Program-made: the position numbers and the translations under genes
Assembly (NCBI RefSeq): GCF_905120475.1
Contig: NZ_CAJHOE010000002.1
Coordinates: 124,001 to 188,000, forward strand
DNA: 64,000 bases
Direction: 5' to 3'
Origin: Campylobacter suis
Lineage (GTDB): Bacteria > Campylobacterota > Campylobacteria > Campylobacterales > Campylobacteraceae
In this document: positions 51,481 through 63,127 of the stretch, in pieces
How the letters are laid out: every line of letters starts with the position of its first letter
Position numbering within the stretch: the first letter of the stretch is position 1
The notes under the pieces: generated by a model
The model's input: the letters and a program-made list of their open reading frames with translations, nothing else
Told to the model about the DNA's origin: nothing
Databases searched by the model: none

Positions 51481-52194
51481 TTGTCGCTTTGGCAAAAGCC
51501 TTTTAATGAGCAAAATTTGCTAAATCCCATACACTCACTAACTCCATTTACCATGACTGATTATCCTGATAAGATAGCAGCTGTTGCGTGGTTTGCAGGG
51601 TGCAATATGCGCTGTGTGTATTGCTATAACACACCTATCGTGCTAGAAAGTGGCAACATAAGCACCGAGGAATTTTGTAAATTTTTAGATAAACGCAAAA
51701 ACAGACTTGATGGCATAGTTTTTAGCGGTGGAGAGTGCAGCATATCGCCTGCTTTTTTAGAGCTTGCTCGTGAGGTAAAAAAGCGAAATTTTGCACTTAA
51801 AGTTGATACAAATGGCTCAAACTTAGATGTGCTAAAACAAGCCATAAGCGAGGGTTTGATAGATTACATTGCACTTGATTTTAAGGCAACAAAGGAAAAA
51901 TTTAAAAGCATAAGTGGCTCTCATTTGTATGAAAATTTTATTCAGACTTTAGAATTTTTGCTATTAATAAATTTTGATTTTGAGGTTAGAACGACTTTGC
52001 ATGCTGACTTTTTAGATGAAAATGACATATCAAAAATGGCTGAGATTTTGGAGCAAAAGGGCTATAAAAAAAGTTATTTTTTACAAAATTTTTTAGATAC
52101 TAAAGAAAATTTTGGCAAAATTTCTACGCCTAAAAATAGCTTTGATGTGGATAAAATTCGCTCACAAATACCTATAAAATTAAGAAATTTTTAG
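51481..52194 (+). CDS. nrdG: Anaerobic ribonucleotide reductase activating enzyme (radical SAM)
   Basis: 237 residues. The CNMRCVYCYNTP cluster motif (about residues 41-52) is the radical-SAM CxxxCxxC; VFSGGEC is the SAM-binding GGE motif, and the family lead-in IHSLTPFTMTDYPDK precedes it. NrdG installs the glycyl radical on NrdD. The start is not certain: TTG 51481 opens the frame, TTG 51517 and ATG 51553 are later options, but the IHS-TPFT block is conserved so ATG 51553 is too late. Last gene of the nrdD operon, 12 bases after the radical-domain ORF. Confidence 0.9.
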   Translation: MSLWQKPFNEQNLLNPIHSLTPFTMTDYPDKIAAVAWFAGCNMRCVYCYNTPIVLESGNISTEEFCKFLDKRKNRLDGIVFSGGECSISPAFLELAREVKKRNFALKVDTNGSNLDVLKQAISEGLIDYIALDFKATKEKFKSISGSHLYENFIQTLEFLLLINFDFEVRTTLHADFLDENDISKMAEILEQKGYKKSYFLQNFLDTKENFGKISTPKNSFDVDKIRSQIPIKLRNF

Positions 52195-52218
52195 TAAAAT
52201 ATTTCAAAAAGGCTAAAA

Positions 52219-52704
52219 ATGAAAATTTTATTTATCTGTCATGGAAATATCTGTCGCTCAACAATGGCTGAGTTTGTTATGAGAAATTTACTAGAGCAAA
52301 ATGCCTTAGATGGTGAAATTTCAGCATTTTCTATGGCAACACATACAGATGAGATAGGCGAGCCACCATACTATGAAACTCTTAGAATTTTGCGTGAAAA
52401 TAACCTAAAAGACTATCCGCATAAAGCCACTCAAGTTAAAAACTCAGACTATGATAAATACGACCTTATTCTTTGTATGGATGATGAAAATATGCAAACT
52501 TTAGGCAAAATTTTTGCTGGAAAAGATATGAAAAAAGTTAAATTTTTACTCGAGTATGCTATGCAAAATGAAGATAAACCCCTAAAACATGCAGATCTTA
52601 TCATCGCTGATCCGTATTACACTAGAAATTTTGAGCGATGTTTTTATGATGTAAGTCGTGCCTGCAAGGGGCTTTTAGCTCAAATTTTAAAATCTAAACC
52701 ATAA
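52219..52704 (+). CDS. Low-molecular-weight protein-tyrosine phosphatase
   Basis: 161 residues. The P-loop FICHGNICRSTMAEF (Cys8 nucleophile, CX5R) is at the N-terminus and the general-acid Asp in IADPYYTR at about 136-142. Cytoplasmic enzyme acting on phosphotyrosine or related phosphoesters; some family members are arsenate reductases, but the DPYY acid loop favours phosphatase. ATG follows AAAGGCTAAAA; 24 bases after nrdG, possibly co-transcribed. Its end overlaps the convergent membrane gene by 11 bases. Confidence 0.93.
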   Translation: MKILFICHGNICRSTMAEFVMRNLLEQNALDGEISAFSMATHTDEIGEPPYYETLRILRENNLKDYPHKATQVKNSDYDKYDLILCMDDENMQTLGKIFAGKDMKKVKFLLEYAMQNEDKPLKHADLIIADPYYTRNFERCFYDVSRACKGLLAQILKSKP

Positions 52705-53137
52705 ACATTGCTTTTGCTAAAATAACTATCGCAAAACCAAAAATAAATGCAACAGTATGCAAATTTTCACGCATAAATTTCGGTGGCTGCTTGCCTAATG
52801 CACGATGTGAGAGATTAAAAATGACACCACAAGCCAGTATTAATGCCAAAATAACTTTTATCATAAGAAGTGTTTGAAGCGTTGTTTCAAAGTATCCACC
52901 AGCTTTTGATCCAACCCATGTACTCATCATCATACCACCTGAAAGTATAAGTAAAAGTAGGCAAAGTGGCATGATCTTTATAGCTTTTGAAGTTATGGCA
53001 GCTTTTACAGGCTCAAATTCATCGCCTAAAATATTTTTAAGACGAGAAAATATAACAACATCAAAAAAGATGTAACCTAAAAAAATGATCGCACAGATGA
53101 TATGCACGAGCTTTGCATATGGATATATAGCTTGCAT
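52694..53137 (-). CDS. CopD-like four-helix inner-membrane protein
   Basis: 147 residues with four hydrophobic helices (about 10-27, 55-72, 88-108 and 127-146). KLVHIICAIIFLGYIFFDVVIF in helix 1 with a histidine, and a second conserved histidine in the short loop NLSHRALG, resemble the CopD/HemJ-like haem- or copper-linked membrane family. Function in this organism unknown. ATG follows AAAGGATAAAAATG-type spacing. Convergent with the phosphatase gene. Confidence 0.65.
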   Translation of the reverse strand: MQAIYPYAKLVHIICAIIFLGYIFFDVVIFSRLKNILGDEFEPVKAAITSKAIKIMPLCLLLLILSGGMMMSTWVGSKAGGYFETTLQTLLMIKVILALILACGVIFNLSHRALGKQPPKFMRENLHTVAFIFGFAIVILAKAMFMV

Positions 53138-53208
53138 TTTTATCCTTTTAAAAATTTAAAAGGCGCATTATAGACTATTTTTATCTTTTTTGCAATGAGC
53201 TATATCAA

Positions 53209-53628
53209 TCAAAGATACATTCTCACTTCACTAACAAGAAATTCATAGACTCGTTGTTGAATAATTATCTCATCTTCACTGCCAACCATAAGCCGTCTAA
53301 GATGGTCAAAATCAATCTTACTTACATAGCGTTTGTGTGCTTTTAGCTCTTTGTCGATATTATTTAACAACGCATCAAGCGTTAAATGGTCATTTTTCTT
53401 GACTTTTGCGACATATTCTTTTGTGAGTTGTATGAGAAAATCCCTTCTATTTTGGTCATTTTCATAAATTTCAGTAGCAATCTGTGTTAAAATTTCAAAA
53501 TCATCATCATCTGGAGAGAGTTTTGCGCCGATTATAGCTGCAAACACTTTTGCACGAAATTCCAAAGACTTATGATGATAGACTAAAAACTCACGAAAAG
53601 CCGATAAAAAACGAAATTTAAAGCCCAT
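53209..53628 (-). CDS. Conserved-looking hypothetical protein, helical
   Basis: 139 residues, not recognised. No signal or membrane segment. Basic N-terminus (GFKFRFLSAFREFLVYHHKSLEFRAKVFAAIIGA), then acidic DDDDFE and a run of amphipathic helices; overall it resembles a small all-helical scaffold such as TerB-like folds, but without a motif to confirm this. 15 bases after the next hypothetical upstream, so the two form a pair; ATG and Shine-Dalgarno (AAAAATGGG) are weak. Confidence 0.6.
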   Translation of the reverse strand: MGFKFRFLSAFREFLVYHHKSLEFRAKVFAAIIGAKLSPDDDDFEILTQIATEIYENDQNRRDFLIQLTKEYVAKVKKNDHLTLDALLNNIDKELKAHKRYVSKIDFDHLRRLMVGSEDEIIIQQRVYEFLVSEVRMYL

Positions 53629-53642
53629 TTTTACACCACTTT

Positions 53643-54065
53643 TTAAAATTTGTTATTTTCAAAAATCTCACTCAGTCTATTAAAAAGAGTTGAGCCGATA
53701 TTATATTTATTAAAAAACTTACGAAGCTGTGCGTCTAAGCCATTTTCTAAACAGTAAACAAAGAGTGCTGGCATAATGAGTGAAGTTTGTAAATTTTCGC
53801 TCTTTTTTAATGTATAAATCGCGATATTTTCATCATTTATAAACTCATAAAATTTATGTAAAAAAGGTCTAAAATTTAGTGAATTTACCCCTTGATTTAG
53901 ATGAAAAGTATTAAGCCCAGCATCTTTTACATACTGGGTATATATCTCACACTCTTGGATATCTATGTCGCTAGAAATAGCCAAGCCTAGCTCCTTTTGA
54001 GACTTTTTTAAGATATTTTGATATATGTCAGATTTTATAAAATTTATAATATCTAAAGTATCCAT
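53643..54065 (-). CDS. Hypothetical protein, partner of the gene downstream
   Basis: 140 residues, cytoplasmic, not recognised. Helical with a hydrophobic C-terminal half (TSLIMPALFVYCLENGLDAQLRKFFNKYNIG). Starts ATG with AAAGGATGTAA upstream. It is first of a two-gene unit and lies 50 bases from the SRP RNA gene, divergent from it. Confidence 0.6.
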   Translation of the reverse strand: MDTLDIINFIKSDIYQNILKKSQKELGLAISSDIDIQECEIYTQYVKDAGLNTFHLNQGVNSLNFRPFLHKFYEFINDENIAIYTLKKSENLQTSLIMPALFVYCLENGLDAQLRKFFNKYNIGSTLFNRLSEIFENNKF

Positions 54066-54114
54066 TTACATCCTTTTACTAAGTTTTAAGCATTTTTTTA
54101 GTAACATTTCAACC

Positions 54115-54222
54115 GCTCCTTCTTAGACCTGTGCAATGCTTTTTATGAGCACCGCTTCAGGGTGGGAACACAGCAGAGCACTTGTAATCAGTGTGTGCCG
54201 CAGTCATCTGAGAGGGGGTTTT
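54115..54222 (+). ncRNA. ffs: Signal recognition particle RNA (small bacterial 4.5S type)
   Basis: The core CTTCAGGGTGGGAACACAGC (near 54155-54174) matches the SRP domain IV asymmetric loop and GGAA tetraloop (E. coli GTCAGGTCCGGAAGGAAGCAGC). The ends pair: CTCCTTCTTAGAC (about 54116-54128) with GTCATCTGAGAGGGG (about 54203-54217). A TTTT run follows. Length of about 100 bases fits the 4.5S class, which binds Ffh to target membrane proteins. Ends are approximate. Confidence 0.88.
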
Positions 54223-54223
54223 A

Positions 54224-55456
54224 CTAAACTTGACTTTTTAGATCAAAGTGCTCGCATAACCTTTCACAAATTTCATAAAAATTTACACCATCTATGCTTG
54301 GTTTTTCTTTAAAATTTTTGTGCATATTTTTAAAACCATCGCTTAGCTCTTTTGACTTTACACCATAACTTATCGACATCCCAGCCTCGATATAAGCGGC
54401 TAACTTGTCACAATACTTTAAGGCTTTTCCATCGATGGCATTAAAGCGATTTTTATTGACATTTTCCATCATTCCATCATGTGGGATAATGTTATTTTCA
54501 AATGTGCGGTTTTCAAACTCATCTTTTATAAATTTATCATCTTTTTTACGAATGCCCAAAATATAGCTAAAATCTCCCCTAAAACTATCTGGGACAAATG
54601 GCAAAATTTTCTCATCAATAAGCTTCATCTCATACTCGCTAATGATCTCATTTAGCCCTTTTATACCATATTTTACAGGGCTTATAATATCACGAGTTAA
54701 ACTCTCTGGAAGATCATGAAAAAGTGCACAAAAGAAGTTATTTTCAAGCCTTTTTGCACACGCTCCAACTTTAAGCGAGTAAAAGTAGCTAAGTATAGCA
54801 ACAACTAGCATATGCCCTAAAACAGCCGTTTCTGGTATCCTAGGAGTTTGAGCCCAGCGCTTTTGAAAACGAAGACGCCCACTAAGATCAACAAGGCGTG
54901 CTAGCTTTTGATTCATGGCTATTTTTCTAACGCCTATAAGCTCGTAATAATCCTCCATCTCCTCATCTACTTTGCTCTTTAGCTCATCAATATCATTTAA
55001 AAACTGACTTGTTTGATAAACTATGCTAAATTCCCAACGAGTTGCAAGATAGCTTGACGCCTTTAAGATAAGGCGCTCTTTTGAGTGAGTTTTGTCATCT
55101 TCTAGCAAATATGTACGCAGTCTAGCTAAAAATTTACCATCTTCTATATCTTTTACAAGCTCTTCAAGCTCGTTTACCACCCACGCATTTACCTGCTCTT
55201 TTTTACTTTTTTGTATAAAATGAAAGACATCTGGACGGATGTCAGTCACGACAACACGACTTAAAAACTCAAAAATACCAGCCTCGATGATGTAACTCAT
55301 ATTGACATCTTTTTCAAGGTTAGCTATAAAATATGCGATGATAAATTTATGCGCTTGTTTGTCAAGCTCAACTAAATTTGTCATCTTTGGATAATCGTTC
55401 CAGCGTGAGATAGAGGCTGCTTTAAAGATATGTTCGATAAGGCTTGCAGATATCAT
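54224..55456 (-). CDS. HD-domain phosphohydrolase
   Basis: 410 residues. The HD metal motif is at FFCALFHDLPESLTRDI (about residue 245), with an upstream His (AVLGHMLVVA, about 213) and a downstream Asp (LKYCDKLAAYIEAG), the H...HD...D pattern of YfbR/HD_3-type nucleotidases. The N-terminal 150 residues are helical and specific to this group. Substrate (deoxynucleotide 5-monophosphate in YfbR) is only a possibility. It overlaps the stop of queF by 4 bases, so it is translationally coupled. Confidence 0.78.
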   Translation of the reverse strand: MISASLIEHIFKAASISRWNDYPKMTNLVELDKQAHKFIIAYFIANLEKDVNMSYIIEAGIFEFLSRVVVTDIRPDVFHFIQKSKKEQVNAWVVNELEELVKDIEDGKFLARLRTYLLEDDKTHSKERLILKASSYLATRWEFSIVYQTSQFLNDIDELKSKVDEEMEDYYELIGVRKIAMNQKLARLVDLSGRLRFQKRWAQTPRIPETAVLGHMLVVAILSYFYSLKVGACAKRLENNFFCALFHDLPESLTRDIISPVKYGIKGLNEIISEYEMKLIDEKILPFVPDSFRGDFSYILGIRKKDDKFIKDEFENRTFENNIIPHDGMMENVNKNRFNAIDGKALKYCDKLAAYIEAGMSISYGVKSKELSDGFKNMHKNFKEKPSIDGVNFYEICERLCEHFDLKSQV

Positions 55457-56226
55457 TTGTCTTTCTTAACCACACTTGCTTTACGATTGCCCTCATAACT
55501 TATCTTACGAAAGCCATCACGAGCTGCTCTTTTTGGTTTTTCATCGCCACCACGCTCAAAATTTTTACCTCTTGAGCCGCCTTTACTACCTCTGCTATCA
55601 TCACGATCAAAACCTCTTGTACGCGAACCACCTTTATCGCTATCTCGCCTAGAACCGCCTCTTAAACCGCTACTACCTCTTTTTTCATCTCTTGCTCTGT
55701 CACGCTCACGCTCTTCGATACGGCGCGCACCTGCACGGCGATTATCATCACGACTTTTTTCATCATCTGCGTTATTTTTTCCCTGTTTTTTTATAAGACT
55801 TTCAGATGAAATTTCAATCACAGTATGAACATTTCCTCTTGGGTTAAAGTCACCTACTATCTTCATATATTTTGGCTCAAGCTTACGATAAAGTACATCA
55901 TAAATTTCATTTATACTATCTTCGTGACTTATGTTACGATTCATAAAACTATTTATATAAAGTTTTATAGTTTTTAACTCAACCACAAATTTGTTTGGTA
56001 TATAATCAAGATATATCGTTGCAAAGTCAGGATAGCCAGCGCGTGGACAAAGACAACAAAACTCAGGCAAAGTTATGCTTATCATATATTCTCGCTCGTG
56101 TTTGTTTTCCCAAAACTCAAGGTCGGTTTCTGGATTAAAATTCTTAAAAATTTGCTCACCATATTTTAAATCTGGCTTTACATCTTGCTCTTGTTCATCA
56201 TCTAATATCAAAATTTCTTTACTCAT
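55453..56226 (-). CDS. queF: NADPH-dependent 7-cyano-7-deazaguanine reductase QueF with RG-rich tail
   Basis: 257 residues. Residues 1-140 are type I QueF: PEFCCLCPRAGYPDFATIYLDYIP with catalytic Cys60 and Asp67, and the QueF motif VELKTIKLYINSFMNR. It reduces preQ0 to preQ1 for queuosine in tRNA. Residues 141-257 are extra: a highly charged, disordered tail (RDDNRRAGARRIEERERDRARDE, RGGSRRDSD, GGSRTRG, SRGSKGGSRG) like RGG RNA-binding tails. The frame is uninterrupted. Usual QueF of this type is about 130-160 residues. Followed by a coupled HD hydrolase. Confidence 0.9.
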   Translation of the reverse strand: MSKEILILDDEQEQDVKPDLKYGEQIFKNFNPETDLEFWENKHEREYMISITLPEFCCLCPRAGYPDFATIYLDYIPNKFVVELKTIKLYINSFMNRNISHEDSINEIYDVLYRKLEPKYMKIVGDFNPRGNVHTVIEISSESLIKKQGKNNADDEKSRDDNRRAGARRIEERERDRARDEKRGSSGLRGGSRRDSDKGGSRTRGFDRDDSRGSKGGSRGKNFERGGDEKPKRAARDGFRKISYEGNRKASVVKKDK

Positions 56227-56296
56227 TTTTGTTTTCCTTATTTTTAAATTTCAAGGCTTTTTGCCAACAATTTCTGCCTATTTTAGGCTCTCCTTA

Positions 56297-59988
<3,692 letters not shown>

Positions 59989-61059
59989 TTATTTTATTGT
60001 TATTGGCATTACGACAGTTTTAAGCTCTTTTGAACTAACAACAAAAGCTAAATTTATATCATTAAAACCTAACTCAAATTCGTTGTCTTCTATACTTTGT
60101 AAAAAGTCAAGTAAATATCGGTTTTTAATGCCAATATAAATTTGCTCATCAAGACCTGTGTTGTATTCTATCGTTGTTTTTGCTTCAGAATTATCTTCGA
60201 TAATACTTTCAAATGTAATACTTTCAGGAGCAAAAGTAATTTTCATAGTATCACTTAACATTGAGATAGTTTTTATACCATCTACCATTTTATCGCGATT
60301 TAAAATTATTCTCTTTTTTATCTCTTTTGGTACGACACGCTCATAATCTGGAAATTTTCCATTTATAAGCTTTGTAAAGAACTCAAAATTTGAACTTTGA
60401 GCTATTAATATATTTTCATCATAGTAAATTTCTATCTTATCAAAAAATAGTTTTTGTATCTCACTTATAGCTTTTTTAGGGATAATGATAGAAAACTCAC
60501 GCTCGGTTGGTGTTTCAAATTTAAATACACTAAGTCGTTTTGTATCTGTTCCTACGATATTTATAAAATTTTCTTTTATATCTAGCAAAGCTCCGTTTAG
60601 TTCAAATTTTGGATTATTACTATCTATACTAGGAAGTATCTTTTTAAGGCTTCTTCCAAGCATAACAGCGTCTATGTCAAATTTAGCTTTTCCTTCAATG
60701 GTTGGAAAAGATGGAAAGTCTTCAAATTTATACATAGGAAGTTTGTATTTTGAGTTTTTTTGTTTTACATAAAGGTAGTTATTAAGACTTTCAAGCATAA
60801 CATCTTCATCTTTTAAACTTCGTATTATGTCAAGTAGTTTTTTGCCATTTGCTGTTGCATATCCTTCATCTATTATCTTTGCGTTACTAAGTTTATATGC
60901 AAGTCCTATCTCATGGTCAGTTGCACGGATATTTAAAACTCCATCTTTAGCACTAATATAAATGTGACTTGTTATAGCGCTTAAATCTCTTTTTTCAAGA
61001 TATGGGTTTGTATTTGTAACAATACTTTCAAGGACATTTTTATTTATTGTAACCTTCAT
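59989..61059 (-). CDS. dnaN: DNA polymerase III sliding clamp (beta subunit)
   Basis: 356 residues, slightly below the 366 of E. coli. Three-domain clamp; MKVTINKNVLESIVTNTNPYLEKRDLSAITSHIYI, VPKEIKKRIILNRDKM and the C-terminal LAFVVSSKELKTVVMPITIK (clamp-end M-P-M-R-like motif) are recognisable. Processivity factor for replication. ATG follows GGAGAAAAAAT. Separated from dnaA by 154 bases holding DnaA boxes. Confidence 0.96.
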   Translation of the reverse strand: MKVTINKNVLESIVTNTNPYLEKRDLSAITSHIYISAKDGVLNIRATDHEIGLAYKLSNAKIIDEGYATANGKKLLDIIRSLKDEDVMLESLNNYLYVKQKNSKYKLPMYKFEDFPSFPTIEGKAKFDIDAVMLGRSLKKILPSIDSNNPKFELNGALLDIKENFINIVGTDTKRLSVFKFETPTEREFSIIIPKKAISEIQKLFFDKIEIYYDENILIAQSSNFEFFTKLINGKFPDYERVVPKEIKKRIILNRDKMVDGIKTISMLSDTMKITFAPESITFESIIEDNSEAKTTIEYNTGLDEQIYIGIKNRYLLDFLQSIEDNEFELGFNDINLAFVVSSKELKTVVMPITIK

Positions 61060-61160
61060 ATTTTTTCTCCGTTTGTTTTTAAATTTCTTTTAGTAGTAAT
61101 AGTAGGCTTGTTGAAAAAGTGAAAATCTGCTTTTACGCCCTTTATTTGGTTATTTAAGGC

Positions 61161-61197
61161 GTGAATAAAATTTTCATTTTTTTCACATTTATTCACA
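61161..61197. other. DnaA-box cluster between dnaA and dnaN
   Basis: Two DnaA-box nonamers, TTTTTCACA (61179-61187) and TTATTCACA (61189-61197), lie 1 base apart, with GTGAATAA (61161-61168) as a partial box in the other direction. With the cluster upstream of dnaA this resembles a two-part origin or a dnaN/dnaA autoregulatory site. Confidence 0.6.
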
Positions 61198-61213
61198 AAT
61201 TTCATCTTTTATT

Positions 61214-62521
61214 TTATCCTTTTGTTAGAATTTTATTTTTTATTTCTTCGACTTTTAATTTTAAAATTTCATCATTTTCTATCAGTTCATTTATCTTTTT
61301 TATATTTTTACTAACATTGCTGTGATCGCCCATGTTAAAGTAGTTTGCGATTTGTGGCATTGAATTTGTTGTTAAATTTCTTATTAAATAAATTGCTATT
61401 CTTCTTGTTTCTACGATATTTGCGACGCGTGATTTACTTTTTATGTCGCTGGCTTTTATATTTTGTTCTTTACAAACCACTTCGATGATGCGTTCTAAGC
61501 TTACATTTTCTAACTTTTCTTTCAGTAGATCTTTTGTTATATTTTTTGCAAGTTCAAGTGTTATCTCTTCATTTAGCATCGTGTGATAGGCTTTTATGTT
61601 ATTTATAACCCCTTGAATTTCCCTTATATTATCTCCGATATGAGTTGTGATGTAGTTTATAATATCTGGTGATAAAGACAGGTTATTTATCTCACATTTT
61701 TTTTGTACTATGGCTATTTTAGTCATAAGATCTGGTGGGTTTATATCTATCCTACCACCTGAGTCAAATCTCGTTACAAGACGCTCTTCAAAGCCTTTTA
61801 ACATCTTTGGTGGCTTATCTGATGTCATAACTATCTGCCCTTTTTTGCTGTGAATTTCATTAAATGTGTGAAAAAATTCGTTTTGTATCTCTGTTGTTTT
61901 TCCTAAAAATTGAACATCGTCTATCAAAAGATAGTCGCACTCTCGGTATTTTTCACGAAATTTTTCCATCATGTTGTTTTTTAAATTATAAATAAAATCA
62001 TTCATAAAAACTTCACTTGTTACACAAATAACATTTTTACCCATATTTAGGCAAAAATTTCCTATTGAATGAAGTAAGTGAGTTTTACCAAGCCCACTCT
62101 CTCCGTAGATAAATAGTGGGTTATACTGCCCACCTGGTCTTTGAGCAACCTCTTTTGCTAGAAAAAATGCAACTTGATTTGTCTTACCAACAACAAAATT
62201 TTCAAATGTATAATCTTGTATCAAATTTGCACTTTTTATCTTTTTTACATCGACTTTACTTGCTTTTGAGCCAGCTTTGCGTATATTTTGTGTGGTTATA
62301 TTTATAAGGGGTTTTCTGCCTGTTTTTACCTCATAAAAGTATGCTATTTTCTCAGCGTATTTTGTTTTTATAAATTTTGCTATAAGTTCGTTCGGGACAT
62401 TATAAACTATAGTGTCGTCGCTTGATGCTTTTTCGTTAAATTTGAGCTGTTTTATGTAAAATTCATACTCATTTGGAGAGATTTTCTCTTTAAGCATCTC
62501 TAAAATTTCATTTGCAAGCAA
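61214..62521 (-). CDS. dnaA: Chromosomal replication initiator protein DnaA
   Basis: 435 residues. Domain I at the N-terminus (EILEMLKEKISPNEYEFYIKQL), AAA+ domain with Walker A GESGLGKTHLLH and Walker B LLIDDVQFLG, and domain IV with the DNA-binding signature MGDHSNVSKNIKKI (about 392-405). Opens the origin by binding DnaA boxes. The start ATG or alternative sits next to the origin-like region shared with ruvC. Confidence 0.97.
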   Translation of the reverse strand: MLANEILEMLKEKISPNEYEFYIKQLKFNEKASSDDTIVYNVPNELIAKFIKTKYAEKIAYFYEVKTGRKPLINITTQNIRKAGSKASKVDVKKIKSANLIQDYTFENFVVGKTNQVAFFLAKEVAQRPGGQYNPLFIYGESGLGKTHLLHSIGNFCLNMGKNVICVTSEVFMNDFIYNLKNNMMEKFREKYRECDYLLIDDVQFLGKTTEIQNEFFHTFNEIHSKKGQIVMTSDKPPKMLKGFEERLVTRFDSGGRIDINPPDLMTKIAIVQKKCEINNLSLSPDIINYITTHIGDNIREIQGVINNIKAYHTMLNEEITLELAKNITKDLLKEKLENVSLERIIEVVCKEQNIKASDIKSKSRVANIVETRRIAIYLIRNLTTNSMPQIANYFNMGDHSNVSKNIKKINELIENDEILKLKVEEIKNKILTKG

Positions 62522-62574
62522 AACTAAACCTTTTTTATATTAAAATACGCTAACTAAATATTGTAGCCAAAATT

Positions 62575-62645
62575 TGATAAAATATTTGTTAAATATGGTA
62601 AAAAGTTATTCACTTATGTGAAAAAAATGTGAATAACTAATGAAA
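62575..62645. other. Probable replication origin (oriC) between dnaA and ruvC
   Basis: In the 132-base divergent gap: an imperfect box TTATTCACT (62606-62614), then TGTGAAAAA (62617-62625) and TGTGAATAA (62628-62636), complements of TTTTTCACA and TTATTCACA. The first and last form an inverted repeat AGTTATTCAC/GTGAATAACT (62604-62613, 62629-62638). Flanked by AT-rich sequence that could unwind. Epsilonproteobacterial origins are known to lie in the ruvC-dnaA-dnaN region. Confidence 0.7.
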
Positions 62646-62653
62646 AGGATAGT

Positions 62654-63127
62654 ATGAAAATTCTAGGCATTGACCCAGGTTCGTGCAACTGTGGATACGC
62701 TATCATAGAAAAAACTGCGAGAAAAACCACACTTTTAGAAGCTGGACTTATCAAGATAAAACAAGATAGACTTCAATACCAAATCACCGAGCTTTGCGAG
62801 GGGCTTGATGTGATTTTTAAACATCATAGTTTTGAACATGTGGCGATTGAGGATATATTTTTTGCATTTAATCCAAAAACAGTCTTAAAGCTAGCACAGT
62901 TTCGCGGTGCATTAAGTCTTAAAATTTTACAACTACATGGCGATTTTGCTGAATACACACCACTTCAGGTAAAAAAAGCCGTCACTGGAAATGGCAAGGC
63001 TCAAAAGGAGCAAGTTGCTTTTATGGTAAAAAAAATGCTTGGCATTACAAAAGAGATAAAACCACTTGATATAACAGATGCTATTGCAGTTGCTTTAACT
63101 CATGCTAATACTATCCGTATAAGCTAA
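62654..63127 (+). CDS. ruvC: Crossover junction endodeoxyribonuclease RuvC
   Basis: 157 residues. Cleaves Holliday junctions with RuvAB. The first acidic residue is in [16 protein letters not shown] (Asp7), with [22 protein letters not shown] (Glu) and the [13 protein letters not shown] acidic end. ATG follows AAAAGGATAGT. The DnaA-box array lies just upstream, so its promoter overlaps oriC. Ends overlapping the convergent transporter by 4 bases. Confidence 0.96.
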   Translation: MKILGIDPGSCNCGYAIIEKTARKTTLLEAGLIKIKQDRLQYQITELCEGLDVIFKHHSFEHVAIEDIFFAFNPKTVLKLAQFRGALSLKILQLHGDFAEYTPLQVKKAVTGNGKAQKEQVAFMVKKMLGITKEIKPLDITDAIAVALTHANTIRIS

